Positions 1 to 11,300 of a DNA stretch of 64,000 nucleotides are shown in pieces. Under the pieces are notes generated by a model. That model made no database searches, had not been told where the DNA came from, and saw only the letters and a program-made list of their open reading frames with translations. A program made the position numbers and the translations under genes. How positions within the stretch are numbered: position 1 is the first letter of the stretch; each line of letters starts with the position of its first letter. Source of the stretch: Gymnogyps californianus (lineage: Eukaryota > Chordata > Aves > Accipitriformes > Cathartidae); NCBI RefSeq assembly GCF_018139145.2, contig NW_026114290.1:310001-374000 (forward strand), read 5' to 3'.

Positions 1-39
1 GGTTCATGTCCCGCTCACGCTGACGTTCGGCTTTCCAGG

Positions 40-238
40 TGAGACCCCGAAATCCCCGCGGGCTCGGCGCGCTGCCGGCCCCCGCCGCCATGGCGTCGCC
101 GGCCGTCAGCCCCGACTCGTCCTCCCACGAAGCCCTCTCCTCCGTCAACTCAGCCCCGGCGTGTTCACCCACCTCCGACTCCGAAAACCTCAGCCCCGAC
201 GAACTGGAGCTGCTGGCGAAGCTGGAGGAGCAAAATCG
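40..238 (+). CDS. EVI5L: EVI5L first coding exon (partial gene)
   Basis: EVI5L is a TBC-domain Rab GTPase-activating protein. The ATG at 90 sits in a strong Kozak context (CCGCCGCCATGG). The 50 codons that follow include SPDSSS, then CSPTSDSENLSPDELELLAK, then LEEQNR, which match the N-terminus of human EVI5L almost residue for residue. The exon ends at 238 in phase 2 before a GTGAGT donor. A plausible acceptor (ggctttccag) ends at 39, so positions 40-89 are probably 5' UTR in a second exon. No further EVI5L exon, and none of the TBC domain, is visible before NIBAN3 starts on the opposite strand. The rest of the gene must therefore lie in the N gap or elsewhere. The paralogue EVI5 is a less likely identity. 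Confidence 0.88.
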
Positions 239-759
239 GTGAGTGCCGGCGGCTATCTGCCGCATTCGGCCTTTTTATCGTCCTTTTTTTTTTTTTCAAG
301 TATTTCCCTTAAAATCAAAGGCGCTGGACAACGACGAGCCGTTTCCCCAAGCGTTGCTGCAGCCGGGGCAAAAACACTCCGGTTTATTATTTTCAAGGTT
401 ATATTTTTCTCTTTGAAAGCAGCAGGGTTTGCTCATTCGGGCAGGCAAAGAGGATTTCTGGAAGGAAGCGGCTGTTTGGAAATAATAAATAATAAACCCA
501 CCCGCTTCGGTGCTGGGTTTTAAACCTGCTCTCGATGGGAAACGAGCCCTGAGGCTCACTTTGCCGAAATACCGGGCAAAAAGCTCCGTCCCTGGCATTA
601 AACCGGTGTTAAAATCGAGCCCTGAATTGCAAATTTCCTTGCGAAGCCATTTTTAAGCAAATTTACTCTTGGAAAAAAACCCATTGGAAATCTGGGGTTT
701 AAGCAAATTCACTAAAGAAACCATCCCTGGGCGGCTGTCGGGCAAATAGCCATCCGGGG
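239..759 (+). other. EVI5L intron 5' part, unannotated
   Basis: This stretch begins with the GTGAGT donor of the EVI5L exon. It is CpG-poor and contains a poly-T run near 285-297. I see no exon, RNA gene or recognisable mobile element in it. Confidence 0.5.
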
Positions 760-1020
760 TGCTGTTTTGGGGTGGTTTGGGGGAATATCTCCTCTTTTGG
801 GGTGGTTTTGGGGAATAGCTCCTTTTTTTGGAGTGGTTTTGGAGGAATCTCTCCTCCTTTGGGGCATTTTGGGTGAATCTCTCCTCCTTTGGGGCGGTTT
901 TGGGGGAATATCTGCTTGTTTGGGGTGGTTTTGGAGGAATCTCTCCTCCTTTGGGGCATTTTGGGTGAATATCTCCTCCTTTGGGGCGGTTTTGGGGGAA
1001 TATCTGCTTGTTTGGGGTGG
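760..1020. repeat. G-rich minisatellite, ~31-bp unit in 92-bp higher-order repeat
   Basis: Degenerate units of about 30-31 bp contain TTTGGGGTGGTTTTGGGG-like G runs followed by GAATATCTCCTCC. The block starting GGAGGAATCTCTCCTCC at 841 recurs at 933, giving a 92-bp period made of three units. The array runs straight into the N gap, so its true length is unknown. The repeated G runs could form G-quadruplexes on the + strand. Confidence 0.9.
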
Positions 1021-1520
1021 NNNNNNNNNNNNNNNNNNNNNNNNNNNNNNNNNNNNNNNNNNNNNNNNNNNNNNNNNNNNNNNNNNNNNNNNNNNNNNNN
1101 NNNNNNNNNNNNNNNNNNNNNNNNNNNNNNNNNNNNNNNNNNNNNNNNNNNNNNNNNNNNNNNNNNNNNNNNNNNNNNNNNNNNNNNNNNNNNNNNNNNN
1201 NNNNNNNNNNNNNNNNNNNNNNNNNNNNNNNNNNNNNNNNNNNNNNNNNNNNNNNNNNNNNNNNNNNNNNNNNNNNNNNNNNNNNNNNNNNNNNNNNNNN
1301 NNNNNNNNNNNNNNNNNNNNNNNNNNNNNNNNNNNNNNNNNNNNNNNNNNNNNNNNNNNNNNNNNNNNNNNNNNNNNNNNNNNNNNNNNNNNNNNNNNNN
1401 NNNNNNNNNNNNNNNNNNNNNNNNNNNNNNNNNNNNNNNNNNNNNNNNNNNNNNNNNNNNNNNNNNNNNNNNNNNNNNNNNNNNNNNNNNNNNNNNNNNN
1501 NNNNNNNNNNNNNNNNNNNN
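1021..1520. other. Assembly gap (500 N)
   Basis: Exactly 500 N bases, which usually marks a gap of unknown size. It is flanked by two different low-complexity arrays, which probably caused the break. Confidence 0.99.
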
Positions 1521-2190
1521 CTCCCTTGCCCCCTCTCCCTCCCCCCCCCCCCCTCCCTGCACCCCCCTCCCTCTCCTTGCAACCCTCTCCCTCTGCCCCT
1601 CCTTACCCCCTCTCCCTCCCCTTGCACCCCACTCTCTCCCCCCCTCCCCTTGCCCCCTCCCTCTCCCTACAACCCTCTCCCCCCCTTGCCCCCCTCCCTC
1701 TCCCTGCAACCCTCTTCCTCCGCCCCTCCTTGCCCCTCTCCCCCCTCTCCCTCCCCTCGCCCCCTCCCTCTCTGCCCCTCCTTGCCTCCTCTCCCTCCTC
1801 CCCGCTTGCCCCCCTCTCCCTCCCCTTGCCCCCCTCCCTCTCCTTGCAACCCTCTCCCTCTGCCCCTCCTTACCCCCTCTCCCTCTGCCCCTCCTTACCC
1901 CTCTCCCTCCCCTCACCCCCTCTCCCCCCCCTTGCACCCCCCCCTCTCCCCCCCTCCCTCTCCCTCCCCTCACCCCCTCTCCCCCCCCCTTGCCCCCCTC
2001 CCTCTCCCTACAACCCTCTCCCTCCCCTCGCCCCCTCTCCCTCCACCCCTCCTTGCCCCCCTCCCTCTCCTCGCCCCCCTCCCTCTCTGCCCTCCTTGCC
2101 CCCTCTCCCCCTCTCCTTGCAACCCTCTCCCTCTGCCCCCCCTTGCCCCTCTCCCTCCTCCCCCCTCTCCCCTGCCCTTCGTGGACCCAG
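1521..2190. repeat. Polypyrimidine (CCCTCTCCCT-type) tandem repeat
   Basis: About 660 bp of almost pure C/T on the + strand, built from irregular units such as CCCCTCCCTCTCC, TTGCAACCCTCTCC and CTCTGCCCCTCC. It lies just downstream of the NIBAN3 stop codon, where it would be purine-rich in the transcript if the 3' UTR extends this far. Long mirror-like homopurine/homopyrimidine tracts can form triplex (H-DNA) structures and are hard to sequence. Confidence 0.9.
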
Positions 2191-2393
2191 GGGCTTTGCC
2201 CCCCCCCCAGGCACACTCCGCAGATGCGTCGGCCATTTCCAATCGCTCCATTCTTCACCCGACGGCGCTGGGCACAACCGCTCCCGGCGGGGCCGAAGGC
2301 TTGGGCTCCACGCGCCCCGACACGGCCCCGCCGACCCCCACCCGCAGGGACCCCCCCGGCGGGGTTCACACCCGGTCCGGCGACGCCGGCTCC

Positions 2394-5300
2394 TCAGCCC
2401 ATCTCCTGGTAGAGCCGCTCCTCGGCGCTCGGCGGCGGGCGGGAGAAGCTCTCGCCGCAGAGGTTGTGGCTGTCGCGGCGCGAGGCCTCTGCCAGCGCTG
2501 AAACGGGAACGGCAGTCACGCTCGGCCTTCACAACTTCACTGCCACGCGTTCTCACCTTCACAGCTTCACCCTTCCAAGCATTTTTACCTTCAAAAGTGG
2601 ACTTTCGAGTACTCTTACTTTCAAAACTTCACTTTCGAGTACTCTTACCTTCAAAATTTCACTTTCGAGTATTCTTACTTTCAAAATTTCACTTTCAAGT
2701 ATTCTTACCTTCAAAATTTCACACTTCCAAGTATTTTACCTTCAAAAGTGTACTTTCGAGTACTCTTACTTTCAAAATTTCACTTTCGAGTACTCTTACC
2801 TTCAAAATTTCACTTTAAGTATTCTTACCTTCAAAATTTCACACTTCCAAGTATTTTTACCTTCAAAAGTGTACTTTCGAGTACTCTTACTTTCAAAACT
2901 TCACTTCCAAGTATTTTTACCTTCAAAATTTCACTTCCAAGTATTTTTACCTTCAAAATTGTACTATCGAGTACTCTCTACTTTCAAAACTTCACTTTCA
3001 AGTTTTCTTACCTTCAAAATTTCACACTTTCAAGTATTTTTACCTTCAAAATTTCACACTTTCAAGCATTCTTACTTTCAAATTTTCACTTTCAAGTATT
3101 TTTACCTTCAAAACTCTACTTTCAAGTATTTCTACCTTCAAAATTTCAAGTATTTCTGACTTCTAAATGTTGCTTTTGAGTACTTCACCTTCCAAATTTC
3201 AAGTATTTCTGCCTTCAAAATGTTACTTTCAAGTATTTCTACCTTCAAAATGTTACTTTCAAGTATTTCACCTTCCAAATTTCAAGTATTTTACCTTCAA
3301 AATGTTACTTTCAAGTATTTCACCTTCCAAATTTCAAGTATTTTACCTTCAAAATGTTACTTTCAAGTATTTCACCTTCCAAATTTCAAGTATTTTACCT
3401 TCAAAATGTTACTTTCAAGTATTTCACCTTCCAAATTTCAAGTATTTTACCTTCAAAATGTTACTTTCAAGTATTTTACCTTCAAAATGTTACTTTCAAG
3501 TATTTCACCTTCCAAATTTCAAGTATTTCTACCTTCAAAATGTTACTTTCAAGTGTTTCACCTCCCAAATTCTAGTTTCAAGTAAAATTTGCAAGGAAAA
3601 TTCTCAAAATTTGACTTCCAAGTGAAGAACGCGGGCCCATCTCGGCCGGTTTTCACCCTGTTTTCACTCTTGGCCGACAGCAAACCACCAACAGCTCCGG
3701 TAACAGGCGAAATATTGTCGTCGCCCGTCCCCGCCTCGTATTTACGGAGGGCGAAGCCGGCGGCCGAGGCCGACGGCCGCCGCGCCGCCCCGGCTCCTGA
3801 GTCACCCTGCCCATAAAAGCTGCCCTGTCCGGCGCGGCGCGAGGAGCTCGCAGCCCGCCCGTGACATCACGCCTGTAAAATGAGATGATTTTTTCCCCCG
3901 GCTTTGGGCAGCCGGAGCGTTCAGAGCTTCCAGCCAGCGAGGGGGAGGGAAAGAAAACTGGCAGGAAGAAAATAGTTCAGCCTTGGGATTCTGGAACGGA
4001 CCAAGGGCAACATCTGGAAAGCGACTTGAACGTACAAACATGGAAATCGCTGTTTAACGGCTTTAAAAAAAAAAAAAAAAAACCAAACCCCAAACCAACC
4101 CAGAATCTCTGCCGCGTACGGAAAAGCGGCAGCGACGACTTGGCGACTGTAAATATTTTGACGGGGGATATTCCAGCCCGGCGTTCCCCGGGGAACGCAG
4201 CCCCCCTCACCTTTGCCGACAGCCGGCAGCAGCGCAGCCAGGACCGTTTCTTCGTAAATATTTTCCAGGTTAATGATGCCGCTGAAGTCGGCGAACACGA
4301 AGCTCTCGTACTGCGGCAGCTCCTGCCCGGGGCGGGAGGCGGGGGGGGAAAAGAGCGGGGCAGCGTCAGCGTTCGCCTTCCCAGCGAGGCGGGAGGCTGC
4401 GAAAGCAGCGGCCAGGACGGGAAAAATTGACAGGAATCGGGTTCGGCTCCCCAAAAAATCGGGCAGAGCGAGAGCAGAGTCTACAGCGGCGCCCTCGGAT
4501 CCCAGAGGAGCCTACGTTTTCCCCGCGGCAGAGCGCCCTTCACCTCCAAAAACCACCCCCGGGGACGCGCTACGGAGGGAATCGATCCAGGAGCGGTCTG
4601 GCACGGCAAAGGGGAAGACGCAAAAAAAAAAAAAAAGGGAATAAAATAAAAATAAAAGGAGAACGTTCTGGGAAACCGCTACAGGGCGGTCACACCCACG
4701 GCGGCACGAAACAGAACATGACTTCTGTCCGTTCGGAGGAGATTTGTCGGGATGCCGTCTAGGAGAGGGCTGCGGTTTGGCAGCCCGCGCCGCCCCAGCT
4801 TGAATTCAAAGCTCTTTTCTGCGGAGAGACCGTTCCCGAGCGCCAGGACGCTGGCGAGAGGGGAAGGCTACGCCGAGGGAAGGAGTCGCTTTTTCTCGCT
4901 GAACTAAAACCCGCTTGTTTGAGCCCATTCCGTCCCCCCCCCCCCCCGCCCCGCAGCCCGGCGCAGGCTCGACCGTACCAGTTTACAGCCGGACTCCAAC
5001 TGCTTCAGCAGAAAAGGAAGAAAAATTCGGACCAGCCACTCCTGAGCGAACCGCTTCCGGACGGAGCTGCTGTCGTAGTCAAACTTCTGCAATTAAATTC
5101 CAGAGAGGATCAATCCCTTTGCAACAACCTCGCGTCTGCGGCGCGAGCGCGACGCAGAAACGCGGGGAAACGCAGCGAAGCGGGGCGATTCAACGGAAAA
5201 AACCCAAACCGCACCGAAATAAACCCACGGCACGCGTAAAAGGAAGGGGGGAGCGACCCGCGCCTCACCTTCAGCACCCGCTCTTTGACTTTCCCCAGCA

Positions 5301-8300
5301 TTTGGGTGAGCCGGTGGCGGCCGGCCGCCTGGCCGAGGTGCTGCTGCGAGAGCTGCTGGAAGGTGTGGGTGGCATTCTCCATCAGCTGCAAGATCAAAAA
5401 AAACCCTGCTGAGGCGGCACCAGGCAGGCGGGACCCCGGATTTTCCTCCACGTCTCGTCCCCTTCCTCCTCGGTGAGCCAACTTGTCGGTTTTTTAAACT
5501 AAGAAAAATCTTTTCAGACCTTTGCTTCGCGCCTTTTGGGTAGGCCAAGGAAAAACCCGAGCGCGAGGAAGGGAAGCGAGCGGCGGAGGCCGGAGCCAGC
5601 CGGCAGCGTCGGTGTCCCCCCCGCCCTCTCCCCGCCGCCGAGCGTCACCACCTACTCGCTGCATGAGGTTCTGCGCGCCGAGGACCAGGCTCGTCACGCC
5701 GCGGAAGCCAAACCGCTCCTCGAGCCCTCGCAGGCTCGCTCGATACAGGTCGGCCTCCTCGTAGCACGGCTGCATGACGTCGGGCTGCCAGGACGTTCTC
5801 CCCAGCGTCAGAAGCTACGTCAGAGCAGCGGCGCGTTACTCGGGCGGCGCACGGCATTCCCCCTTCCTTCGCAGCGTCGGCTCCCCGGCTCGTTCGGATC
5901 GCCGGCTCCCTATTCCCGGCTCCCCCCGTTCTCTCCGTGTCCTCTCAGGAGTACGGACCGGCAGCACGTGCTCAGGGAAAGAGCGCGAGCAAGAAGCGCC
6001 CTCCGACACCTCCCCAGCAGCTGAAAGACTCGGCGCTTAACAAAGCTCAGCCCCGTGAGAACCTTCCTGCCAGGATTCGACGCCGATTCGAACGAGCTGC
6101 GGCACCGCGCCGCCGCCGAACGCCTCAAGAATCGGTCCGGCGCCCGCAACAACGGCGGCGGGGCTGGAAAAGAGCAGCCGCCTTCGCCGGCCCGTCGCCG
6201 CCTTACCTCTTTCTGCAGGACCGCGACGGGAGAGCTCCGGGCGAGTCCGATCATCTCGTCGACCCTCTGGGCAAAGAGCGAGCGAACCGCCTCGACTCCC
6301 GAGCTGACGGGACGCAGGAGTTCCTCCAGCACGCAGTCCAGGTGAGGCTCCACTCCCCGGCCGCAGCACGACTCCGCCGGGCTCTGCACCACGGCTGCCA
6401 AGACCGAAAGCTACGCGTCACCCGACAGACCGTGCCGCGCTCCCCGCCGTGCCGCGCTCCCCGGGGCGCAGAGTCACGCCCGCGGGGCTCAGGTTCGGGC
6501 AGAAAAACGTCACCCGACATCTTGCACCCACAGCCCCTCTTTCTCACACCCAAATTCGCCCGAGCTGTTGGCCCGCGGTTCCCAGAACACCGCTATCCAA
6601 GCCGGCACTTCACAAACTAAGGCCCGCAACTACGCGCCGACAAATTTCACGGATTTATCCAGTTTTAGTGTTTGTTTTTTTTTTTTTTTAACCTGCATAT
6701 TTTTTGCCTTTTCTCCCAGCGTTTCCCCCCGTTGGCCCAACCTTGGAGTTTGCTGCCTATCTGATCCTTCAGAGTCAGCATCTGATCCAGGTCGGGGCGA
6801 ATTTTCTTCTCCAGCTCAATCCGTAGTTTTTCCTTCTCCTTCTGAAAACCCTCGAATTCGCTGGAGATTTCGCCGAGGATCAGGGCGTAAACCTCCTGCA
6901 GAAACTGGGCGGCCGACAAGGAGCAGGTGAACCAGGGAGAGGAGGGATAAAGGAGAGGCGAGAGGCACAAATTTTGGCAACGTTGCCGCTCCCTGGTCAG
7001 GTTACGGGGCTCACCGCTGAACGGAAATCCGCCTCCCATCCGCGTCACGCTCCTAAAATTCTTTGACTCATCCAAGCTTCCTTTCACCCAACCCAAATAT
7101 CAAGTAATTAACTCTCTCCGTTACAACCGCCCCCTCGCTGCCCGTACGCAGAACCAGCCGCACCGCTCACGCGCCGCAACGCTCCCTGTTTTCCCCTCCA
7201 GCGCTTCCACGGGAAGCGGCCGCGGAACGGGCCGTTTTGGGCAAGTCCTCCTTTAGCCGAGACGTTTGTACCCGATGCTCCGCTCTCCCTGCGAGCACGC
7301 CGGTTGTCACCGCGTGCGCCAGCGTCGGCGCAGCCCTGACTTTGAGGTGCCAACAACGCCGCGGGCATTCACCTGGAGCCACAGCTGCCGCCGCCGCCTT
7401 TCGGACCCTCGGATGCTCGGGAGCACCTGAGAGCGCAGCACCGGCAGCAAATCCTCCATCAGCACGTTCCCGAGGATCTAAAATCCAAAACAAGCGGCTG
7501 AAACCACCTCGGAGCAACAGCCTGGCTGGAAACGCTCCGGTCTCGAACGCGTTACCGACCTCAGGCTCCAGCCCCAGGAGAAGATCTCCTGCGCCGTAGC
7601 GGCCTCTCTCTTGCCTGTAAAACCGCACAGCCTCGAGGAACGCCTCCGCTTCCAGAGAATCCCTCCTCTGTAATTCTAAGGACAAAGCCACGAGTTAGTC
7701 CCGGTGACGTTTAATCGAGGCCGCTCGCAGCGATTCCCACCAAACCAGGCGGAACTGCAGGAAGGCAGCGGCTAAAAACTGTCCCGAGGCTGCAAGCGGC
7801 TCTCGCCCTCCAGGCATAAACGTGGCGAGACCCGACTCGCGCTATGTTTAAAATAACGTTATTAAAATAACATACGACCGACTCGATCTGTGAAAAGATC
7901 CCGAGGGCAGAGAGCTCGCGCTCTCGGCCCTCGCTGCTTCGTCAGCCGGCGCCCACCCGCTTCGGCAGCCTCACCCGTACTGCGGTAACGAATGCCGTCC
8001 CGAAGAGCGGCCCTCCAGATCCGCCGCGATCCCTCCGAGCCCGCGCAGAAGCAGAAATGCCTCCGGAAGGGATGGTAGAGGAAAAAGAGAAACTCTCCCG
8101 GCGGGTCGGCGAAGGGGCTGCCACCTCGGGGAGGAAGGAGAGAGGAAGAAGCACAACGTACGCTGGCGCAGGTACCACCGTAAATTAACTCCCTATAAAC
8201 TCTTGGAAGCTTCGCTAGCGGTGAGGCTGTCGTTCGTCTTTTCATTCAGAAATACCAGTCGACAGACAGAAATCGAACGTCGTCCTTCAAGAAGGAGCCG

Positions 8301-11300
8301 AGGCCTGCCGCGTCTCAGCCCCGAGGGGGATCGCACCCCGCCAGACGTCGGCCGTCAAGCCGGGGAAACGCCGCAGGGCCGGGATCGGCTGGCGCGGCCT
8401 GTGCCGAGGCGGGCGGCTTTTCTTTTCCCCCCCCGCCCCGTTATTAAACGCAACGACGAAAGGAGTTTTGGCGGAGCGTCGTGAACAGCAAGACCCGCTT
8501 GTAGGGGAGGAGTACAAACGTTTTGTTCCGAGAGCAAATCGGTAAAGCCTCCGCTTCCTTTTTAACCAGTGACTGCAGCAGACTGGGAAAGATCCCAATC
8601 CCATTAAATTTTTTATTTTAAAAGGTGCTGTCTACAATTTAAAAAAAAAAACCAAAACACAACAGCAATTCACCGCTGTTCACAACCAGATCTAAACTCT
8701 GTTACGGTAGGCAGCTCTCTAATGAAAGCCAGCGGGCTGCACGCCGAAGAGCCGAACAGCGAAAACCATTTGAAATGAATTTCAGTCACTGGCAAAGCCG
8801 CTCGGCAGCTGCTTCTGCTTTCCTGCCGCTCGGGTTTCAAATTTTAGCTTTCCAGCTGGCCAAGTAAAGCCGCGCAGGCCGCCAGCAGCCCCGAGCACAG
8901 CTGCCTGCCGGGGGAGAGGCCAGAGGACGCGGAGAAACAAGGAAAACAACGGATTTAGCTGCGTGAGCTCTCCAAAGCGCCAAGTCTGGGCGACGCCGTG
9001 AGTTCAGCCCCCAGCACGACGGCCCTGCCGACACGTAAGGAAGTTTCCAGGGCGTCTTTTGGCGCGAGGTCTCTCGGCTGGACGCAGAACCTGCCCCGCG
9101 CGTTCGCCTCGTCCTCCGTCACGCTCCGAGGTGACTGAACCCCGCTCGCACCTCGGCCCTTACCTATTTCTTAACCGTCGACGCGTCACGGCGTTACCTG
9201 CGAGTCCTTGGCACAGATCGCCGAGCGATTCGGCGTATTCACTCGGCGAAGAGAGCAGCACGTAGCCAGAGAGAGCGGTCGAGCCTCTGGGCTCGCAGCC
9301 TTTCCTCAGGGCCTGGAAAAGAAATCAAAGGGCGAATCCTCAGCGGGATCGTTCCCGCCGACCCCGGAGCGGCTGGCGACAGCGAGCGGGTTCGTTTCTC
9401 GTGGCTTGGCTTACGCCAACCGCAGAGCTCGGTGCCTCTTTGGCGCAGCCGAGCAGCAACAATTAAACCAACAAAAGAATCCAACATGACGCAGTAAACC
9501 GGGACGAATTTTAAAGGGAACTGAATACGTCTGGGGAAGGATTCTCCGTGCAAGTGGGTGGGAAGCGGCAGGCTTTTACACGAGCATGCTGGCGTGCAAG
9601 GGATGCTCAGAGAGGATTTAACGAGGTTTGACCGCGTAAACCCCTCGATTTTGCAGCCTCCGCAGCAGGAGCACATTTACCTCTTCGCTTTCGAACCACT
9701 GCAGGGTAAAATCTCCAAGCAGAAGGAAGTAATTCTCCTGCCAGCTGCGGGAATCGCCGTCATACTGGGAGAGCGATCCGTCGTGCAGAGCGGCGTCGGG
9801 CGGCCCCCGGAGCTGAGGACACACGAGAGAAGAGCCAGAAAACCTCAGCAAAGGTGCAAAGCGTCAGCGCCGCGGGGAGACAGAGCCGTCGCCCGGCGTT
9901 GCAGAAATAACGGCGAGAGGCAGCTGGACGCGGACATCTAGTGGTGACGAAAAGCAGAGAGAGAGCTAAAAAAACGCATCGCCGCTCTCTGCGGTAACCC
10001 GCAGCGACGCTCTAAGGGCTCTGATGGTCTTTGGCATCAATTTGTGAGCTTAGATCCTCGGCTGTCGATCCCACCTTCTCATCTCTCTTCAAATATGCTC
10101 CTGAATATTTTTACTTCTAAGCCGCAAAAGCTTTCCCTAGTCGCAGGTCGCCGTTCTGCGTAACTTTCAACTACGCGATGAAGCGGCACCGAGACGGGGA
10201 ACAGCAGCCGCGTCCTCCCGATCACAGGAGGACGGACGCCTCCGAGACAAGCTCGACCTCAGGAGGTGAAGCGTTCCTCGGGGAGACCGCGCCGGGCTTT
10301 TACCTCGCTCGGCAGGAGCTGCAGGGCCGGTTTGCCTCGGGGGTCCAGCTCCCCCGAGAGCCGTCTCAGAAGAGCAGTCGCCAGCTGCCTCCGGTAATAG
10401 GGCACGAAGTTCTTCATCGCGGCGTCTGCGCGACCTGCAGGCCCAGCGAGAACAGAGCCGGTTTCGGGGGGGTGCCCTCCTCCCAGAGAAAGCTGCTCGT
10501 TGTTTTTAATCAGCTTTTTTTTTTTTCCTCTCCTCTAAGAGCAGCAGCGGAAGCCGAGCGCCGAGGCATGAAGCAACCTCTCCGTAGCTCAAGAGATAAA
10601 GAGCTACGGCTCCTTATTTCTTGCGCTTGTCGCCGGACCCCGCTCCCAAACCGCGGGTGCTTTATCACCCCAGGAAGGCGCTCAGCGTAAGCACGGGAAG
10701 GCGCCTGCTCAAAACAAGGATCTGAAATGTCAGAGGGTCTGAGGCTAATCACGATTTAAAAAGACTTTTTACGTGCCGCCGCTTCTCCAAACGCTTCTTC
10801 CGCCAGCTGGAAAGATGGAAACAAGGGAGCAAATTCATCGACGGCGGAGTTACTGAAATGTCACGCCCTGTGAGCTGGAAAGAGTCAGACGGCACGGGCC
10901 CAGCCTGACGCTCCAGAGGCGTCTCACAGCACAGAGAAACGCGTTGCTCGAGACACAGGAGGCGGCAGGGAGGGCAGCGAGCTGCCAGCCTAGCGACGAG
11001 GCGTTTCCCAGCCCTCTGTCCGAGAGCCGTCCGAAGAGGAAGGCACCAGAGCAGCTCGGAGGCTCATTTCGCACGCTCGCTCGGTTTTTGTCCAACTAAC
11101 GCCTTAAAACCGACGGCTAAATTAGCTTTCGCGTCTCGCGAAGCCCAAACGTGAGCTCAGCGAGCGCCCGGCCGACGCCGGCAGCCTCGCGGTGCGGAAG
11201 GAGGGCTGACACCGCCGAGGGAGCCTGCCGCAACTCACCGCAAACAGGATTCCTGTTCCCCCCGCCTCCCCGCAAAAAAACGGGCAACGCAGACAGTAAA

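Noticed and set aside
767..2818. Very long + strand open frame across the gap and pyrimidine repeat (and its minus-strand counterparts)
   Set aside because: It runs through 500 N bases and through Pro/Leu/Ser-rich low-complexity translation of the CCCTCTCCCT repeat; it is an artefact of composition.
2464..3625. Open frames of 231 and 152 codons at 2464-3625 with repeating FKISLSS/FKYFTFQ
   Set aside because: Pure translation of the intronic minisatellite. It lies antisense in the NIBAN3 last intron with no independent coding signal.
11129..11142. TCTCGCGA element as a NIBAN3 promoter motif
   Set aside because: It lies downstream of the start codon in NIBAN3 intron 1 and is a single imperfect copy in CpG-rich sequence, too weak to call.
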